Source: Flavobacteriaceae bacterium CG2_30_34_30 (GTDB taxonomy: Bacteria; Bacteroidota; Bacteroidia; Flavobacteriales; Flavobacteriaceae). From it: a stretch of DNA of 35,500 nucleotides. The notes under the pieces are model-generated. The model was not told the DNA's origin. It ran no database searches and worked only from the letters and a program-made list of their open reading frames with translations. This document shows, in pieces, positions 9,308-17,270 of the stretch (the stretch's first letter is position 1; each line of letters starts with the position of its first letter). The DNA lies in contig MNYN01000057.1 in the NCBI GenBank assembly GCA_001873105.1, positions 1 through 35,500 on the forward strand, in the 5' to 3' direction. Position numbers and translations under genes: made by a program.

Positions 9308-9859
9308 ATGGGATATTCACCAAGACTTAAAGAAGAATATAAGAGCCGTATAATTGCAGCTCTTCAGGAAGAATTTGGTTACAAAAATGTAATGCAAGTT
9401 CCAAAATTGCAAAAGATAGTTATCTCAAGAGGAGTTGGTGCTGCTGTTGCCGACAAGAAATTAATTGACTATTCGGTTGATGAAATTTCAAGAATTGTTG
9501 GACAAAAAGCAATTGCAACTATTTCTAAAAAAGACGTTGCATCTTTCAAACTTCGTAAAGGTATGCCAATAGGCGTTAAAGTAACTTTACGTGGAGAAAG
9601 AATGTATGAGTTTTTAGATAGATTAGTGACTTCTGCACTACCACGAGTTCGTGACTTTAATGGTATTAAAGCATCTGGATTTGATGGAAGAGGAAACTAC
9701 AACCTTGGAATTACAGAACAAATCATTTTCCCGGAAATTGATATTGATAAAGTAAACAAAATCCAAGGAATGGACATCACTTTTGTTACCAACGCTGAAA
9801 CAGACAAGGAAGCAAAATCATTATTAACGGAATTAGGATTACCTTTTAAAAAGAATTAA
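9308..9859 (+). CDS. rplE: 50S ribosomal protein L5 (uL5)
   Basis: L5 binds 5S rRNA and the P-site tRNA. The 183 residues include [14 protein letters not shown] near residue 32, the [16 protein letters not shown] segment and the C-terminal [20 protein letters not shown]. It is normally placed between rplX and rpsN. Confidence 0.98.
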   Translation: MGYSPRLKEEYKSRIIAALQEEFGYKNVMQVPKLQKIVISRGVGAAVADKKLIDYSVDEISRIVGQKAIATISKKDVASFKLRKGMPIGVKVTLRGERMYEFLDRLVTSALPRVRDFNGIKASGFDGRGNYNLGITEQIIFPEIDIDKVNKIQGMDITFVTNAETDKEAKSLLTELGLPFKKN

Positions 9860-9862
9860 CAG

Positions 9863-10132
9863 ATGGCTAAAGAATCAATGAAAGCCCGTGAGGTTAAGAG
9901 ACAAAAAACAGTAGATAAATTTGCTGAAAAACGAAAAGCTTTAAAAAAAGCCGGAGATTATGACGCATTACAAAAACTACCTAAAAATGCTTCTCCTATT
10001 CGTTTACACAACCGTTGTAAATTAACCGGACGCCCAAGAGGGTACATGAGAACCTTTGGACTTTCACGTGTAATGTTTCGTGAAATGGCAAACCAAGGTT
10101 TAATACCGGGAGTTAGAAAAGCAAGTTGGTAA
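9863..10132 (+). CDS. rpsN: 30S ribosomal protein S14, zinc-free (C-minus) form (uS14)
   Basis: S14 is a 30S head protein. The 89-residue length and the single cysteine (C52) mark the long form without the CxxC...CxxC zinc ribbon of the 61-residue type. The C-terminal [33 protein letters not shown] region is diagnostic. It follows rplE by 3 bases. The 122-base spacer after it is unusually long for this operon and contains inverted repeats. Confidence 0.97.
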   Translation: MAKESMKAREVKRQKTVDKFAEKRKALKKAGDYDALQKLPKNASPIRLHNRCKLTGRPRGYMRTFGLSRVMFREMANQGLIPGVRKASW

Positions 10133-10140
10133 TATAGATA

Positions 10141-10235
10141 ATTGTTTATTGCATCAAACTGTAAAATTATTGCAATACAACAATTCATAACATTAAAATA
10201 ACTGGGTGAAGGTTTCGACTTTTAACGAAAAACCA
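10141..10235 (+). promoter_or_regulatory. Two potential RNA hairpins in the rpsN-rpsH spacer
   Basis: ATTGTTTATTGCA (10141-10153) pairs with TGCAATACAACAAT (10171-10184) along 13 bp with one bulged base. A second element around 10209-10235 can pair GGTTTCG with CGAAAAACC, with bulges. Neither has a T-tract, so they are not terminators. S8 represses the spc operon in E. coli, though at a site near rplE; a structured site directly upstream of rpsH invites comparison, but function is unproven. Confidence 0.45.
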
Positions 10236-10254
10236 CATCCGCAAATACAATAAA

Positions 10255-10656
10255 ATGACAACAGATCCAATCGCAGATTATCTTACTAGGCTTAGAAATG
10301 CAATTCATGCAAACCACCGAGTGGTTGAAATACCTGCATCTAATCTTAAAAAAGAGATAACAAAAATCTTATTTGATCAAGGGTACATTCTTAGTTATAA
10401 ATTTGAAGATGAAAATGGTCCACAAGGAATCATTAAAATCGCTATTAAATATGACAAAGTAACAAAAGAACCTGTAATAAGAAAAATTCAAAGAATTAGT
10501 AAACCTGGTTTACGTAAATACGCAAGTTCAACGGAACTTCCAAGAATCTTAAACGGTTTAGGAATTGCTATTGTTTCTACTTCTCACGGAGTAATGACAG
10601 GAAAGCAAGCCAAGGCTGAGAATGTTGGAGGAGAATTATTGTGTTACGTATACTAA
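10255..10656 (+). CDS. rpsH: 30S ribosomal protein S8 (uS8)
   Basis: S8 is a primary 16S-binding protein and, in E. coli, the translational repressor of the spc operon. The 133 residues start TDPIADYLTRLRNA and end with the S8 signature GIAIVSTSHGVMTGKQAKAENVGGELLCYVY region. It is preceded by a 122-base structured spacer, unlike its neighbours, and rplF follows after 15 bases. Confidence 0.98.
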   Translation: MTTDPIADYLTRLRNAIHANHRVVEIPASNLKKEITKILFDQGYILSYKFEDENGPQGIIKIAIKYDKVTKEPVIRKIQRISKPGLRKYASSTELPRILNGLGIAIVSTSHGVMTGKQAKAENVGGELLCYVY

Positions 10657-10671
10657 TAAACGACAAAAGAA

Positions 10672-11214
10672 ATGTCTAGAATAGGTAATAATCCAGTAGC
10701 AATCCCAAGTGGCGTTACAGTACATATTGATGAAAACATCATTACTGTTAAAGGAAAGTTGGGAGAATTAAAACAAGAATTTTCGGAAGTAGCCATAAAG
10801 GTTGAAGAAGAAAATGTATATGTTGAGCGTCCATCAGACTCTAAACAACACCGAACTTTACACGGTCTATACCGCTCCTTAGTTAATAATATGATTCATG
10901 GTGTATCCACAGGCTGGACCAAAGAATTAGAATTAATAGGGGTAGGATATAGAGCTAGCAATCAAGGCCAAAAATTAGATCTTGCACTTGGATATTCTCA
11001 TAACATTGTACTTGATATTGCTCCGGAAGTGGTAGTAGAAACAATCAGTGAAAAAGGAAAAAATCCAGTTGTTAAATTAACATCATTTGACAAACAACTA
11101 GTAGGACAAGTAGCCGCAAAAATACGTGGTTTCCGTAAACCTGAACCATACAAAGGAAAAGGTATTAAATTTGTAGGAGAACTATTAAGAAGAAAAGCAG
11201 GTAAATCTGCATAA
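10672..11214 (+). CDS. rplF: 50S ribosomal protein L6 (uL6)
   Basis: L6 lies near the sarcin-ricin loop and the factor-binding site. The 180 residues consist of two repeated domains. The N-terminal [14 protein letters not shown] and the C-terminal signature [14 protein letters not shown] (about 152-165) are conserved. It is followed 10 bases later by rplR. Confidence 0.98.
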   Translation: MSRIGNNPVAIPSGVTVHIDENIITVKGKLGELKQEFSEVAIKVEEENVYVERPSDSKQHRTLHGLYRSLVNNMIHGVSTGWTKELELIGVGYRASNQGQKLDLALGYSHNIVLDIAPEVVVETISEKGKNPVVKLTSFDKQLVGQVAAKIRGFRKPEPYKGKGIKFVGELLRRKAGKSA

Positions 11215-11224
11215 GCATAAAGTT

Positions 11225-11581
11225 ATGGCATTATCTAAAAACGATAGAAGAGATAGAATAAGATTTAGAATCCGAAAAATTGTTTCCGGTTCTGAACAAA
11301 AACCAAGACTTGCTGTCTTTAGAAGCAACAAAGAAATTTATGCACAATTAATTGATGATGTTTCCGGTAAAACGATTACTGCAGCATCTTCAAGAGATAA
11401 AGACATAGATGTTTCAAATGCTAGTAAAGTAGAAGCAGCAAAACTTGTAGGAAAAGCAATTGCCGAAAAAGCAGTAAAAGCTGGAGTAGATACAATTTCT
11501 TTTGATAGAGGTGGTTATTTATACCACGGAAGAATTAAATCATTAGCTGAAGGCGCTAGAGAAGGCGGACTTAAATTCTAA
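11225..11581 (+). CDS. rplR: 50S ribosomal protein L18 (uL18)
   Basis: L18 binds 5S rRNA with L5. The 118-residue length is typical. The segment [19 protein letters not shown] (about 29-47) and the C-terminal [24 protein letters not shown] block are diagnostic. It is tightly spaced between rplF and rpsE. Confidence 0.98.
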   Translation: MALSKNDRRDRIRFRIRKIVSGSEQKPRLAVFRSNKEIYAQLIDDVSGKTITAASSRDKDIDVSNASKVEAAKLVGKAIAEKAVKAGVDTISFDRGGYLYHGRIKSLAEGAREGGLKF

Positions 11582-11586
11582 ATATT

Positions 11587-12111
11587 ATGTATCAAAATTA
11601 TAAAAACGTAGAACTGGTAAAACCTAGTGGTATTGAATTAAAAGATCGCTTAGTTGGAGTACAACGTGTTACTAAAGTAACTAAAGGTGGTAGAGCTTTC
11701 GGATTTTCAGCTATTGTAGTTGTTGGTGATGAAAACGGAGTAGTAGGTCAAGGACTTGGAAAATCCAAAGATGTAGCCAGCGCAATTGCTAAAGCTATTG
11801 AAGATGCTAAGAAAAATTTGGTTCGAATTCCGCTAAACAAAGTTACATTACCTCACGAACAAAAAGGAAAATACGGCGGAGCAAGAGTTAACTTAATTCC
11901 TGCTGCTCCCGGAACCGGTTTAATTGCAGGGGGTGCTGTACGAGCAGTGCTTGAAGCAGTTGGTGTACACGATGTACTATCAAAATCACAAGGATCTTCT
12001 AACCCTCATAATGTGGTAAAAGCAACTTTTGACGCTTTATTACAAATGCGAAGCGCACATACTGTTGCAAAACAACGTGGCATTTCGTTAGAAAAAGTTT
12101 TTAAAGGTTAA
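11587..12111 (+). CDS. rpsE: 30S ribosomal protein S5 (uS5)
   Basis: S5 works with S4 at the mRNA entry channel and in decoding fidelity. The 174 residues include the S5 N-terminal signature around [22 protein letters not shown] (about 27-48) and the C-terminal [33 protein letters not shown] region. It starts 5 bases after rplR. Confidence 0.98.
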   Translation: MYQNYKNVELVKPSGIELKDRLVGVQRVTKVTKGGRAFGFSAIVVVGDENGVVGQGLGKSKDVASAIAKAIEDAKKNLVRIPLNKVTLPHEQKGKYGGARVNLIPAAPGTGLIAGGAVRAVLEAVGVHDVLSKSQGSSNPHNVVKATFDALLQMRSAHTVAKQRGISLEKVFKG

Positions 12112-12122
12112 CAAATCGAGCT

Positions 12123-12305
12123 ATGGCAAAAATTAAAATAACAAAAGTAAGAAGCGATATTAAACGCCCTAAAACGCAAAAACTAACTCTGGAGTCCTTA
12201 GGACTTAGACGAATTAACCAAAGCGTAATACATGAAAATACACCAAGCATACTTGGTATGGTGAATAAAGTAAAACACTTAGTTTCTGTGGAAGAAGCTA
12301 AATAA
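12123..12305 (+). CDS. rpmD: 50S ribosomal protein L30 (uL30)
   Basis: L30 is a small 50S protein; its 60 residues are the usual bacterial size. MAKIKITKVRSDIKRPKTQK, the helix around LGLRRINQSV and the end GMVNKVKHLVSVEE fit the family. It lies between rpsE and rplO as expected. Confidence 0.96.
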   Translation: MAKIKITKVRSDIKRPKTQKLTLESLGLRRINQSVIHENTPSILGMVNKVKHLVSVEEAK

Positions 12306-12317
12306 GACAATATAACT

Positions 12318-12767
12318 ATGGAATTAAGTAACTTAAAACCTGCTGCAGGTTCAGTTCAAAACAACAAGAGATTGGGTCGCGGTCAAGGTTCCGGCACTGG
12401 TGGAACAGCTTCCAGAGGTCACAAAGGAGCAAAGTCTCGTTCTGGTTATTCTAGAAAAATTGGTTTTGAAGGTGGTCAAATGCCTCTTCAAAGACGTGTG
12501 CCTAAATTCGGTTTCACAAACGTCAATCGTAAAGAATATCAAGGAATTAACTTAGACACGATTCAAGGTCTTGTTGATGACAAAAAAATAAAGGATACGC
12601 TAGATTTTGAAACAATTGTTTCATTAGGCTTAGCTACCAAAAATGAATTAGTAAAGATATTAGGTAGAGGAGAATTAAAATCGAAAGTGAATATATCTGC
12701 CCACAAATTTACTGCTACCGCAAAAAATGTTATTGAAGCAGCAGGTGGACAAGTGGTAACTCTATAA
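12318..12767 (+). CDS. rplO: 50S ribosomal protein L15 (uL15)
   Basis: L15 is a late assembly protein of the 50S core. The 149-residue length is typical. The glycine-rich basic N-terminus (LGRGQGSGTGGTASRGHKGAKSRSG, about 19-43) and the block GFEGGQMPLQRRVPKFGF are diagnostic. secY follows after 13 bases. Confidence 0.98.
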   Translation: MELSNLKPAAGSVQNNKRLGRGQGSGTGGTASRGHKGAKSRSGYSRKIGFEGGQMPLQRRVPKFGFTNVNRKEYQGINLDTIQGLVDDKKIKDTLDFETIVSLGLATKNELVKILGRGELKSKVNISAHKFTATAKNVIEAAGGQVVTL

Positions 12768-12780
12768 TATAATAAGGATA

Positions 12781-14118
12781 ATGAAATTTATTGATACCCT
12801 AAAAAATATCTGGAACATTGAAGAGCTAAGAAATAGAATTCTATTAACACTTGGTTTGTTATTAGTCTATCGTTTTGGCGCTCAAGTTGTATTACCAGGT
12901 ATTGATGCTTCTCAATTACAAGGTCTTGCTAATCAAACTGACGGCGGTATTTTAGGTTTACTTAACGCATTTACCGGTGGTGCATTTGCAAACGCATCCG
13001 TTTTTGCCTTAGGGATTATGCCTTATATTTCTGCTTCTATTGTTGTGCAGTTGATGGGTATCGCAGTGCCGTATCTTCAAAAACTTCAAAAAGAAGGAGA
13101 AAGTGGACGAAAGAAAATTAACCAAATTACCCGTTGGTTAACTATTGCTATAACCTTAGTTCAAGGTCCGGGTTATATCTATAACCTATTTAATATATTA
13201 CCAAGTGACGCTTTTTTGCTGGGTAGTAGCTTTACCTTTGTTGCTTCTTCAGTAATTATACTTACAACAGGATGTATCTTTGCCATGTGGCTTGGTGAAA
13301 AAATTACGGATAAAGGAATCGGTAACGGTATTTCTATCCTTATTATGGTTGGTATTATTGCAACATTGCCACAAGCATTTGTTCAAGAATTTGCTTCCAG
13401 AGTGTTTGAATCTAATGGTGGATTAATTTTAATTCTTATTGAATTAGTCATTTGGTTTGTCATTATATTACTTTCTATATTATTAGTTTTAGCTGTACGC
13501 CAAATTCCGGTGCAATATGCAAGGAGAACTGCAACAGGTGGTTATGAAAAAAATGCCTTTGGATCGAGACAATATATTCCGTTGAAGTTAAATGCATCTG
13601 GAGTAATGCCAATTATCTTTGCGCAAGCTATTATGTTTATACCGGCAGCAGTTGCAGGACTATCAGCATCAGAAATGGCGCAGTCCTTTACGGTAGCTTT
13701 TAGTGATATATTTGGGTTGTGGTACAATGTGGTTTTTGCTTTGTTGATTATTATATTTACTTATTTTTATACTGCAATCACTGTACCTACTAACAAAATG
13801 GCCGATGATTTAAAACGTAGTGGTGGTTTTGTTCCAGGTATTAAACCCGGTTCAGAAACAGGTGAATACTTAGATAAAATAATGTCACAAATTACACTTC
13901 CGGGATCTATATTTCTTGCAATCATTGCCATATTTCCTGCATTTGCTGTGAAATTATTAGGCATACAAGCAGGATGGGCATTGTTTTATGGTGGCACATC
14001 CTTATTAATTATGGTAGGGGTTGCTATTGATACGATGCAACAGATTAACGCCTATTTGTTGAATAGACATTATGACGGTTTAATGAAAACTGGTAAAAAC
14101 AGAAAAGCAGTAGCATAA
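12781..14118 (+). CDS. secY: Preprotein translocase subunit SecY
   Basis: SecY is the membrane channel of the Sec translocon. The 445-residue protein has the expected ten hydrophobic segments. Family blocks visible are the plug-region segment GGILGLLNAFTGGAFANASVFALGIMPYISASI (about 55-87), GEKITDKGIGNGISILI, the cytosolic loop RQIPVQYARR (about 240-249), and GGFVPGIKPG (about 347-356). As usual it follows rplO. adk and map, often downstream in other phyla, are absent; infA follows after 95 bases. Confidence 0.98.
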   Translation: MKFIDTLKNIWNIEELRNRILLTLGLLLVYRFGAQVVLPGIDASQLQGLANQTDGGILGLLNAFTGGAFANASVFALGIMPYISASIVVQLMGIAVPYLQKLQKEGESGRKKINQITRWLTIAITLVQGPGYIYNLFNILPSDAFLLGSSFTFVASSVIILTTGCIFAMWLGEKITDKGIGNGISILIMVGIIATLPQAFVQEFASRVFESNGGLILILIELVIWFVIILLSILLVLAVRQIPVQYARRTATGGYEKNAFGSRQYIPLKLNASGVMPIIFAQAIMFIPAAVAGLSASEMAQSFTVAFSDIFGLWYNVVFALLIIIFTYFYTAITVPTNKMADDLKRSGGFVPGIKPGSETGEYLDKIMSQITLPGSIFLAIIAIFPAFAVKLLGIQAGWALFYGGTSLLIMVGVAIDTMQQINAYLLNRHYDGLMKTGKNRKAVA

Positions 14119-14143
14119 AAAAACACAACTGTCAAACACCATA

Positions 14144-14212
14144 CTCCACAAATGGAGATTATTATTAAGTGAAATGGAATTTGGAATTTGAGATTTGAAA
14201 TTTAAAAAAATT
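14144..14212 (+). repeat. secY-infA spacer: small hairpin plus reiterated AATTTG/ATTTGA phrase
   Basis: CTCCA (14144-14148) and TGGAG (14153-14157) form a 5-bp stem with a CAAA loop. From about 14176 to 14203 the sequence repeats near-identical words (GGAATTT, GGAATTT, GAGATTT, GAAATTT) directly before the infA start. No T-tract follows the hairpin and no consensus promoter is visible. The reiterated phrase resembles other spacers in this operon. Confidence 0.5.
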
Positions 14213-14213
14213 T

Positions 14214-14429
14214 ATGGCAAAACAATCTGCAATAGAACAGGACGGAACTATAATTGAAGCTCTTTCCAACGCCATGTTTAGAGTAGAGCTTGAAAATGGA
14301 CACGTAGTAACAGCACATATTTCGGGAAAGATGCGCATGCATTATATTAAATTACTTCCCGGAGATAAAGTAAAATTAGAAATGAGTCCTTATGATTTAA
14401 GTAAGGCAAGAATAACTTATAGATATTAG
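14214..14429 (+). CDS. infA: Translation initiation factor IF-1
   Basis: IF-1 binds the 30S A site during initiation. The 71-residue OB-fold protein carries the near-invariant segments [37 protein letters not shown] (about 23-42) and [23 protein letters not shown]. It has normal bacterial length. It sits between secY and rpmJ with long, repeat-bearing spacers on both sides. Confidence 0.98.
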   Translation: MAKQSAIEQDGTIIEALSNAMFRVELENGHVVTAHISGKMRMHYIKLLPGDKVKLEMSPYDLSKARITYRY

Positions 14430-14510
14430 ATTAAAGACAGACAATTTTAGATTTTAGAGTACAAATCAGAAATCAAATTTTGTTAATCAGTAATCGTTAA
14501 TCAATTTATT
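14430..14510 (+). repeat. infA-rpmJ spacer with reiterated TTAGA and TTAATC words
   Basis: The spacer contains TTTTAGATTTTAGAG, then AAATCAGAAATCAAAT, then TTAATCAGTAATCGTTAATCAAT next to the rpmJ start. The TTAATCG words mirror, on the opposite strand, the ATTAACGATTAACGATTGA run in the rpsJ-rplC spacer (3683-3702). No promoter or terminator was recognised. Confidence 0.5.
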
Positions 14511-14627
14511 ATGAAAGTAAGAACATCCATTAAAAAAAGAAGTGCCGAGTGCAAAATTGTGCGTAGAAAAGGTACATTATATGTTATTAACAAAAAGAAC
14601 CCTAGGTTCAAACAAAGACAAGGTTAA
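14511..14627 (+). CDS. rpmJ: 50S ribosomal protein L36, zinc-free form (bL36)
   Basis: This 38-residue protein, [19 protein letters not shown]... ending in [10 protein letters not shown], is a complete bL36, the smallest ribosomal protein and a late 50S assembly component. It keeps only one cysteine (C14) and lacks the CxxC...C...H zinc ligands of the C-plus form, so it belongs to the C-minus type. It lies between infA and rpsM, the standard place; rpsM begins 3 bases after its stop. Confidence 0.96.
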   Translation: MKVRTSIKKRSAECKIVRRKGTLYVINKKNPRFKQRQG

Positions 14628-14630
14628 GAT

Positions 14631-15005
14631 ATGGCAAGAATAGCAGGTGTAGATATCCCGAAACAAAAAAGGGGTGTAATCGCGTTAACTTACATATTTG
14701 GTATAGGTAAAAGCCGTGCCAAAGACATTTTAGCAAAAGCTGAAGTAAGTGAAGATACAAAAGTAACAGATTGGAATGATGACGAAATTGGTCGCATTCG
14801 TGATGCTGTAAGTTTTTACAAAATTGAGGGAGAATTGCGCTCTGAAGTTCAAATGAGTATTAAACGACTTATGGACATTGGATGCTATAGAGGTATTCGT
14901 CACAGATCCGGACTTCCTTTAAGAGGACAACGCACTAAGAATAACTCAAGAACCAGAAAAGGTAAACGTAAAACTGTTGCTAACAAGAAAAAAGCAACTA
15001 AATAA
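14631..15005 (+). CDS. rpsM: 30S ribosomal protein S13 (uS13)
   Basis: S13 lies in the 30S head and forms bridges B1a/B1b to the 50S subunit; its tail touches the P-site tRNA. The 124 residues begin [26 protein letters not shown], and the C-terminal [25 protein letters not shown] is the S13 signature with its basic tail. rpsK follows after 11 bases. Confidence 0.98.
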   Translation: MARIAGVDIPKQKRGVIALTYIFGIGKSRAKDILAKAEVSEDTKVTDWNDDEIGRIRDAVSFYKIEGELRSEVQMSIKRLMDIGCYRGIRHRSGLPLRGQRTKNNSRTRKGKRKTVANKKKATK

Positions 15006-15016
15006 TCCCTAGAGAT

Positions 15017-15400
15017 ATGGCAAAACAAAGCACAAAAAAACGTAAAGTTAACGTTGAATCTGTAGGACAAGCTCACGTTACAGCATCTTTTAACAATATC
15101 ATTGTATCGTTAACAAATAAAGGTGGTGATGTAATTTCTTGGTCTTCAGCCGGTAAAATGGGTTTCAGAGGGTCTAAGAAAAATACACCTTATGCAGCAC
15201 AATTAGCAGCTGAAGATGCATCTAAAATTGCTCATGACGCTGGACTTCGCAAAGTGAAAGTATATGTGAAAGGACCAGGTAATGGAAGAGAATCTGCAAT
15301 ACGCTCTATCCACAACAGTGGTATTGAAGTGACGGAAATTGTTGATATTACCCCAATGCCACACAACGGTTGCAGACCTCCTAAAAGAAGAAGAGTCTAA
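15017..15400 (+). CDS. rpsK: 30S ribosomal protein S11 (uS11)
   Basis: S11 is a 30S platform protein near the Shine-Dalgarno helix path. It has 127 residues, with the blocks [39 protein letters not shown] and the C-terminal signature [18 protein letters not shown]. It is followed by an unusual 175-base spacer before rpsD. Confidence 0.98.
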   Translation: MAKQSTKKRKVNVESVGQAHVTASFNNIIVSLTNKGGDVISWSSAGKMGFRGSKKNTPYAAQLAAEDASKIAHDAGLRKVKVYVKGPGNGRESAIRSIHNSGIEVTEIVDITPMPHNGCRPPKRRRV

Positions 15401-15403
15401 TTT

Positions 15404-15430
15404 TAAAGTTAGGAAGTACGAAGTTAGAAG
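15404..15430 (+). repeat. Short reiterated AGTTAG/GAAGTA phrase after rpsK
   Basis: The sequence AAAGTTAGGAAGTACGAAGTTAGAAGT repeats the units AGTTAGGAAGTA and AGTTAGAAGTA, separated by CGA. It lies 4 bases beyond the rpsK stop. It has the same reiterated-phrase style as the other long spacers in this operon but uses different words. Confidence 0.55.
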
Positions 15431-15455
15431 TAAAAAATAATAATCAAATCCAAAA

Positions 15456-15491
15456 GTCCCCCTCTTTTGGAAGGGGATTTAGGGGGAGGAC
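15456..15491. repeat. GC-rich REP-like imperfect palindrome between rpsK and rpsD
   Basis: GTCCCCCT at 15456-15463 mirrors AGGGGGAGGAC at 15481-15491 with a bulge. The centre, CCTCTTTTGGAAGGGG, can fold into its own hairpin with a TTGG loop. It stands out as far more GC-rich than the surrounding intergenic DNA. The form resembles dispersed palindromic intergenic repeats of bacteria; from memory, similar CCCCCTC...GAGGGGG sequences are common in Flavobacteriaceae spacers. Copy number in the genome cannot be judged here. Confidence 0.6.
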
Positions 15492-15526
15492 AAACAATAA
15501 GTATAAACAAAAGAAGGAATACGATA

Positions 15527-15560
15527 GATGAAGGACAGACCTTAATTCATCATCCCTTCA
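15527..15560 (+). promoter_or_regulatory. Possible hairpin upstream of rpsD
   Basis: GATGAA (15527-15532) and TTCATC (15547-15552) are perfect 6-bp inverted repeats with a 14-base loop, and a competing pairing of GATGAAGG with CCCTTCAT is possible. It ends about 15 bases before the rpsD start. In E. coli S4 regulates the alpha operon through a pseudoknot upstream of rpsM; there is no direct evidence that this site is comparable. Confidence 0.3.
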
Positions 15561-15575
15561 TAAATAAATTTTAAT

Positions 15576-16181
15576 ATGGCAAGATATACCGGTCCCAAAA
15601 CAAAGATAGCACGTAAATTTGGCGAAGCTATTTTTGGAGATGATAAAGCTTTCGAAAAAAGAAACTATCCTCCAGGACAACATGGGAATGCAAAACGTAG
15701 AGGTAAAAAATCAGAATATGCTATCCAGTTAATGGAAAAGCAAAAAGCTAAATTTACTTACGGCGTTTTAGAAAAACAATTTAGAAACATGTTCAAAAAA
15801 GCAACTGCTGCTCCCGGAATTACTGGGGATGTATTGCTTCAATACTGTGAATCTAGATTAGATAATGTAGTTTTCAGAATGGGAATCGCTCCAACAAGAA
15901 GCGGTGCTCGTCAGTTAGTTTCTCACAGACACATTTTAGTAAATGGTAAAAAAGTAAATATTTCTTCTTACCAAGTGAAAGCTGGAGATGTAATAGCAGT
16001 TAGAGAGAAATCAAAATCACTGGAAACTATTACAAATTCTTTATCAAACGCAAGTCACTCTTATGAGTGGATATCTTGGAATAATGATAAGATGGAAGGA
16101 ACTTATGTTTCTGTGCCATCTAGAATTCAAATTCCGGAAAATATCAATACACAATTCATCGTCGAATTATACTCTAAATAA
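15576..16181 (+). CDS. rpsD: 30S ribosomal protein S4, zinc-free form (uS4)
   Basis: S4 is a primary 16S-binding protein that nucleates the 30S body and contributes to fidelity with S5. The 201 residues begin [16 protein letters not shown], contain the RNYPPGQHG segment, and carry an S4 RNA-binding domain around [31 protein letters not shown] (about 91-121). The N-terminal region has no cysteine ligands, so it is the zinc-free type. A 175-base spacer with repeats precedes it. Confidence 0.98.
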   Translation: MARYTGPKTKIARKFGEAIFGDDKAFEKRNYPPGQHGNAKRRGKKSEYAIQLMEKQKAKFTYGVLEKQFRNMFKKATAAPGITGDVLLQYCESRLDNVVFRMGIAPTRSGARQLVSHRHILVNGKKVNISSYQVKAGDVIAVREKSKSLETITNSLSNASHSYEWISWNNDKMEGTYVSVPSRIQIPENINTQFIVELYSK

Positions 16182-16200
16182 TAATTACAGGAATCACAAT

Positions 16201-17193
16201 ATGGCAATACTAAATTTTCAGAAGCCCGATAAAGTTATCATGATCACCTCCACCGATTTTGAAGGAAAATTTGAATTTCGTCCTTTAGAACCAGGTTATG
16301 GATTGACCATTGGTAACGCGCTTAGAAGAGTACTATTATCCTCATTGGAAGGTTTTGCAATCACCTCTATTCGCATTGAAGGAGTGGATCACGAATTTTC
16401 AACCATACCAGGAGTAGTGGAAGATGTAACAGAAATAATTCTTGGTTTAAAACAAGTTCGTTTCAAACGTCAAATTGACGAAATTGATAACGAAACGGTT
16501 ACTATTTCTATTTCCGGTAAAGAAAAACTTACTGCCGGTGATTTTCAAAAATTCATTTCTGGATTTCAAATTCTAAATCCTGAGTTGGTAATCTGCAACA
16601 TGGAACCAAAAGTAAACTTTAATATGGAAATCACCATAGAAAAAGGTAGAGGGTATGTTCCGGCAGAAGAAAACAAAAAAGCAAATGCACCTTTAGGTAC
16701 TATTTTTACAGATTCTATTTACACACCTATCAAGAATGTAAAATACAGCATTGAAAATTACCGTGTAGAGCAAAAAACAGATTACGAAAAATTAATTTTT
16801 GAAATCGTTTCTGACGGATCTATTCACCCAAAAGATGCATTGACTGAAGCTGCTAAAACACTAATACACCATTTTATGTTATTTAGTGACGAGCGCATCA
16901 CTTTAGAAGCTGATGAAATAGCACAAACGGAAACCTATGATGAAGAATCCCTTCACATGCGGCAGTTGCTAAAAACCAAATTAGTGGATATGGATCTTTC
17001 AGTTAGAGCATTAAACTGCTTGAAAGCTGCTGAGGTAGATACCCTTGGTGATTTAGTTTCTTTCAATAAAAATGATTTGATGAAGTTCAGAAATTTCGGT
17101 AAAAAATCATTGACCGAGCTGGAAGAATTGGTAAATGTAAAAGGACTAAACTTCGGTATGGACCTTACCAAATATAAATTAGATAAAGACTAA
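16201..17193 (+). CDS. rpoA: DNA-directed RNA polymerase subunit alpha
   Basis: Alpha dimerises to start RNA polymerase assembly and contacts activators and UP elements. I place the start at the ATG at 16201 (330 residues, [12 protein letters not shown]), because the frame remains open upstream into rpsD but only this start matches the family. The N-terminal domain shows [23 protein letters not shown] (about 27-49). The C-terminal domain shows [21 protein letters not shown] and [16 protein letters not shown], the helix-hairpin-helix region. rplQ follows after a 77-base spacer with a strong hairpin. Confidence 0.98.
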   Translation: MAILNFQKPDKVIMITSTDFEGKFEFRPLEPGYGLTIGNALRRVLLSSLEGFAITSIRIEGVDHEFSTIPGVVEDVTEIILGLKQVRFKRQIDEIDNETVTISISGKEKLTAGDFQKFISGFQILNPELVICNMEPKVNFNMEITIEKGRGYVPAEENKKANAPLGTIFTDSIYTPIKNVKYSIENYRVEQKTDYEKLIFEIVSDGSIHPKDALTEAAKTLIHHFMLFSDERITLEADEIAQTETYDEESLHMRQLLKTKLVDMDLSVRALNCLKAAEVDTLGDLVSFNKNDLMKFRNFGKKSLTELEELVNVKGLNFGMDLTKYKLDKD

Positions 17194-17202
17194 AACAGAC
17201 TT

Positions 17203-17265
17203 GAGATATTAGATGTGAGATTTAAAAAAAGTCTCACATCTCAAATCTCATATCTAACATCTATT
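17203..17265 (+). repeat. Inverted repeat in the rpoA-rplQ spacer
   Basis: AGATGTGAGA (17211-17220) and TCTCACATCT (17232-17241) form a perfect 10-bp stem, extendable by TTT/AAG across an A-rich loop. Flanking words (GAGATAT on the left; ATCTCATATCTAACATCT on the right) extend an imperfect palindrome. There is no T-tract, and rplQ starts 29 bases after the core stem, so it is not a conventional terminator. Confidence 0.6.
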
Positions 17266-17270
17266 AAAAA

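Noticed and set aside
16063-16200. Upstream in-frame extension of rpoA giving a 376-residue protein
   Set aside because: It overlaps rpsD and does not match the alpha-subunit family; the ATG at 16201 gives the normal N-terminus MAILNFQKP.
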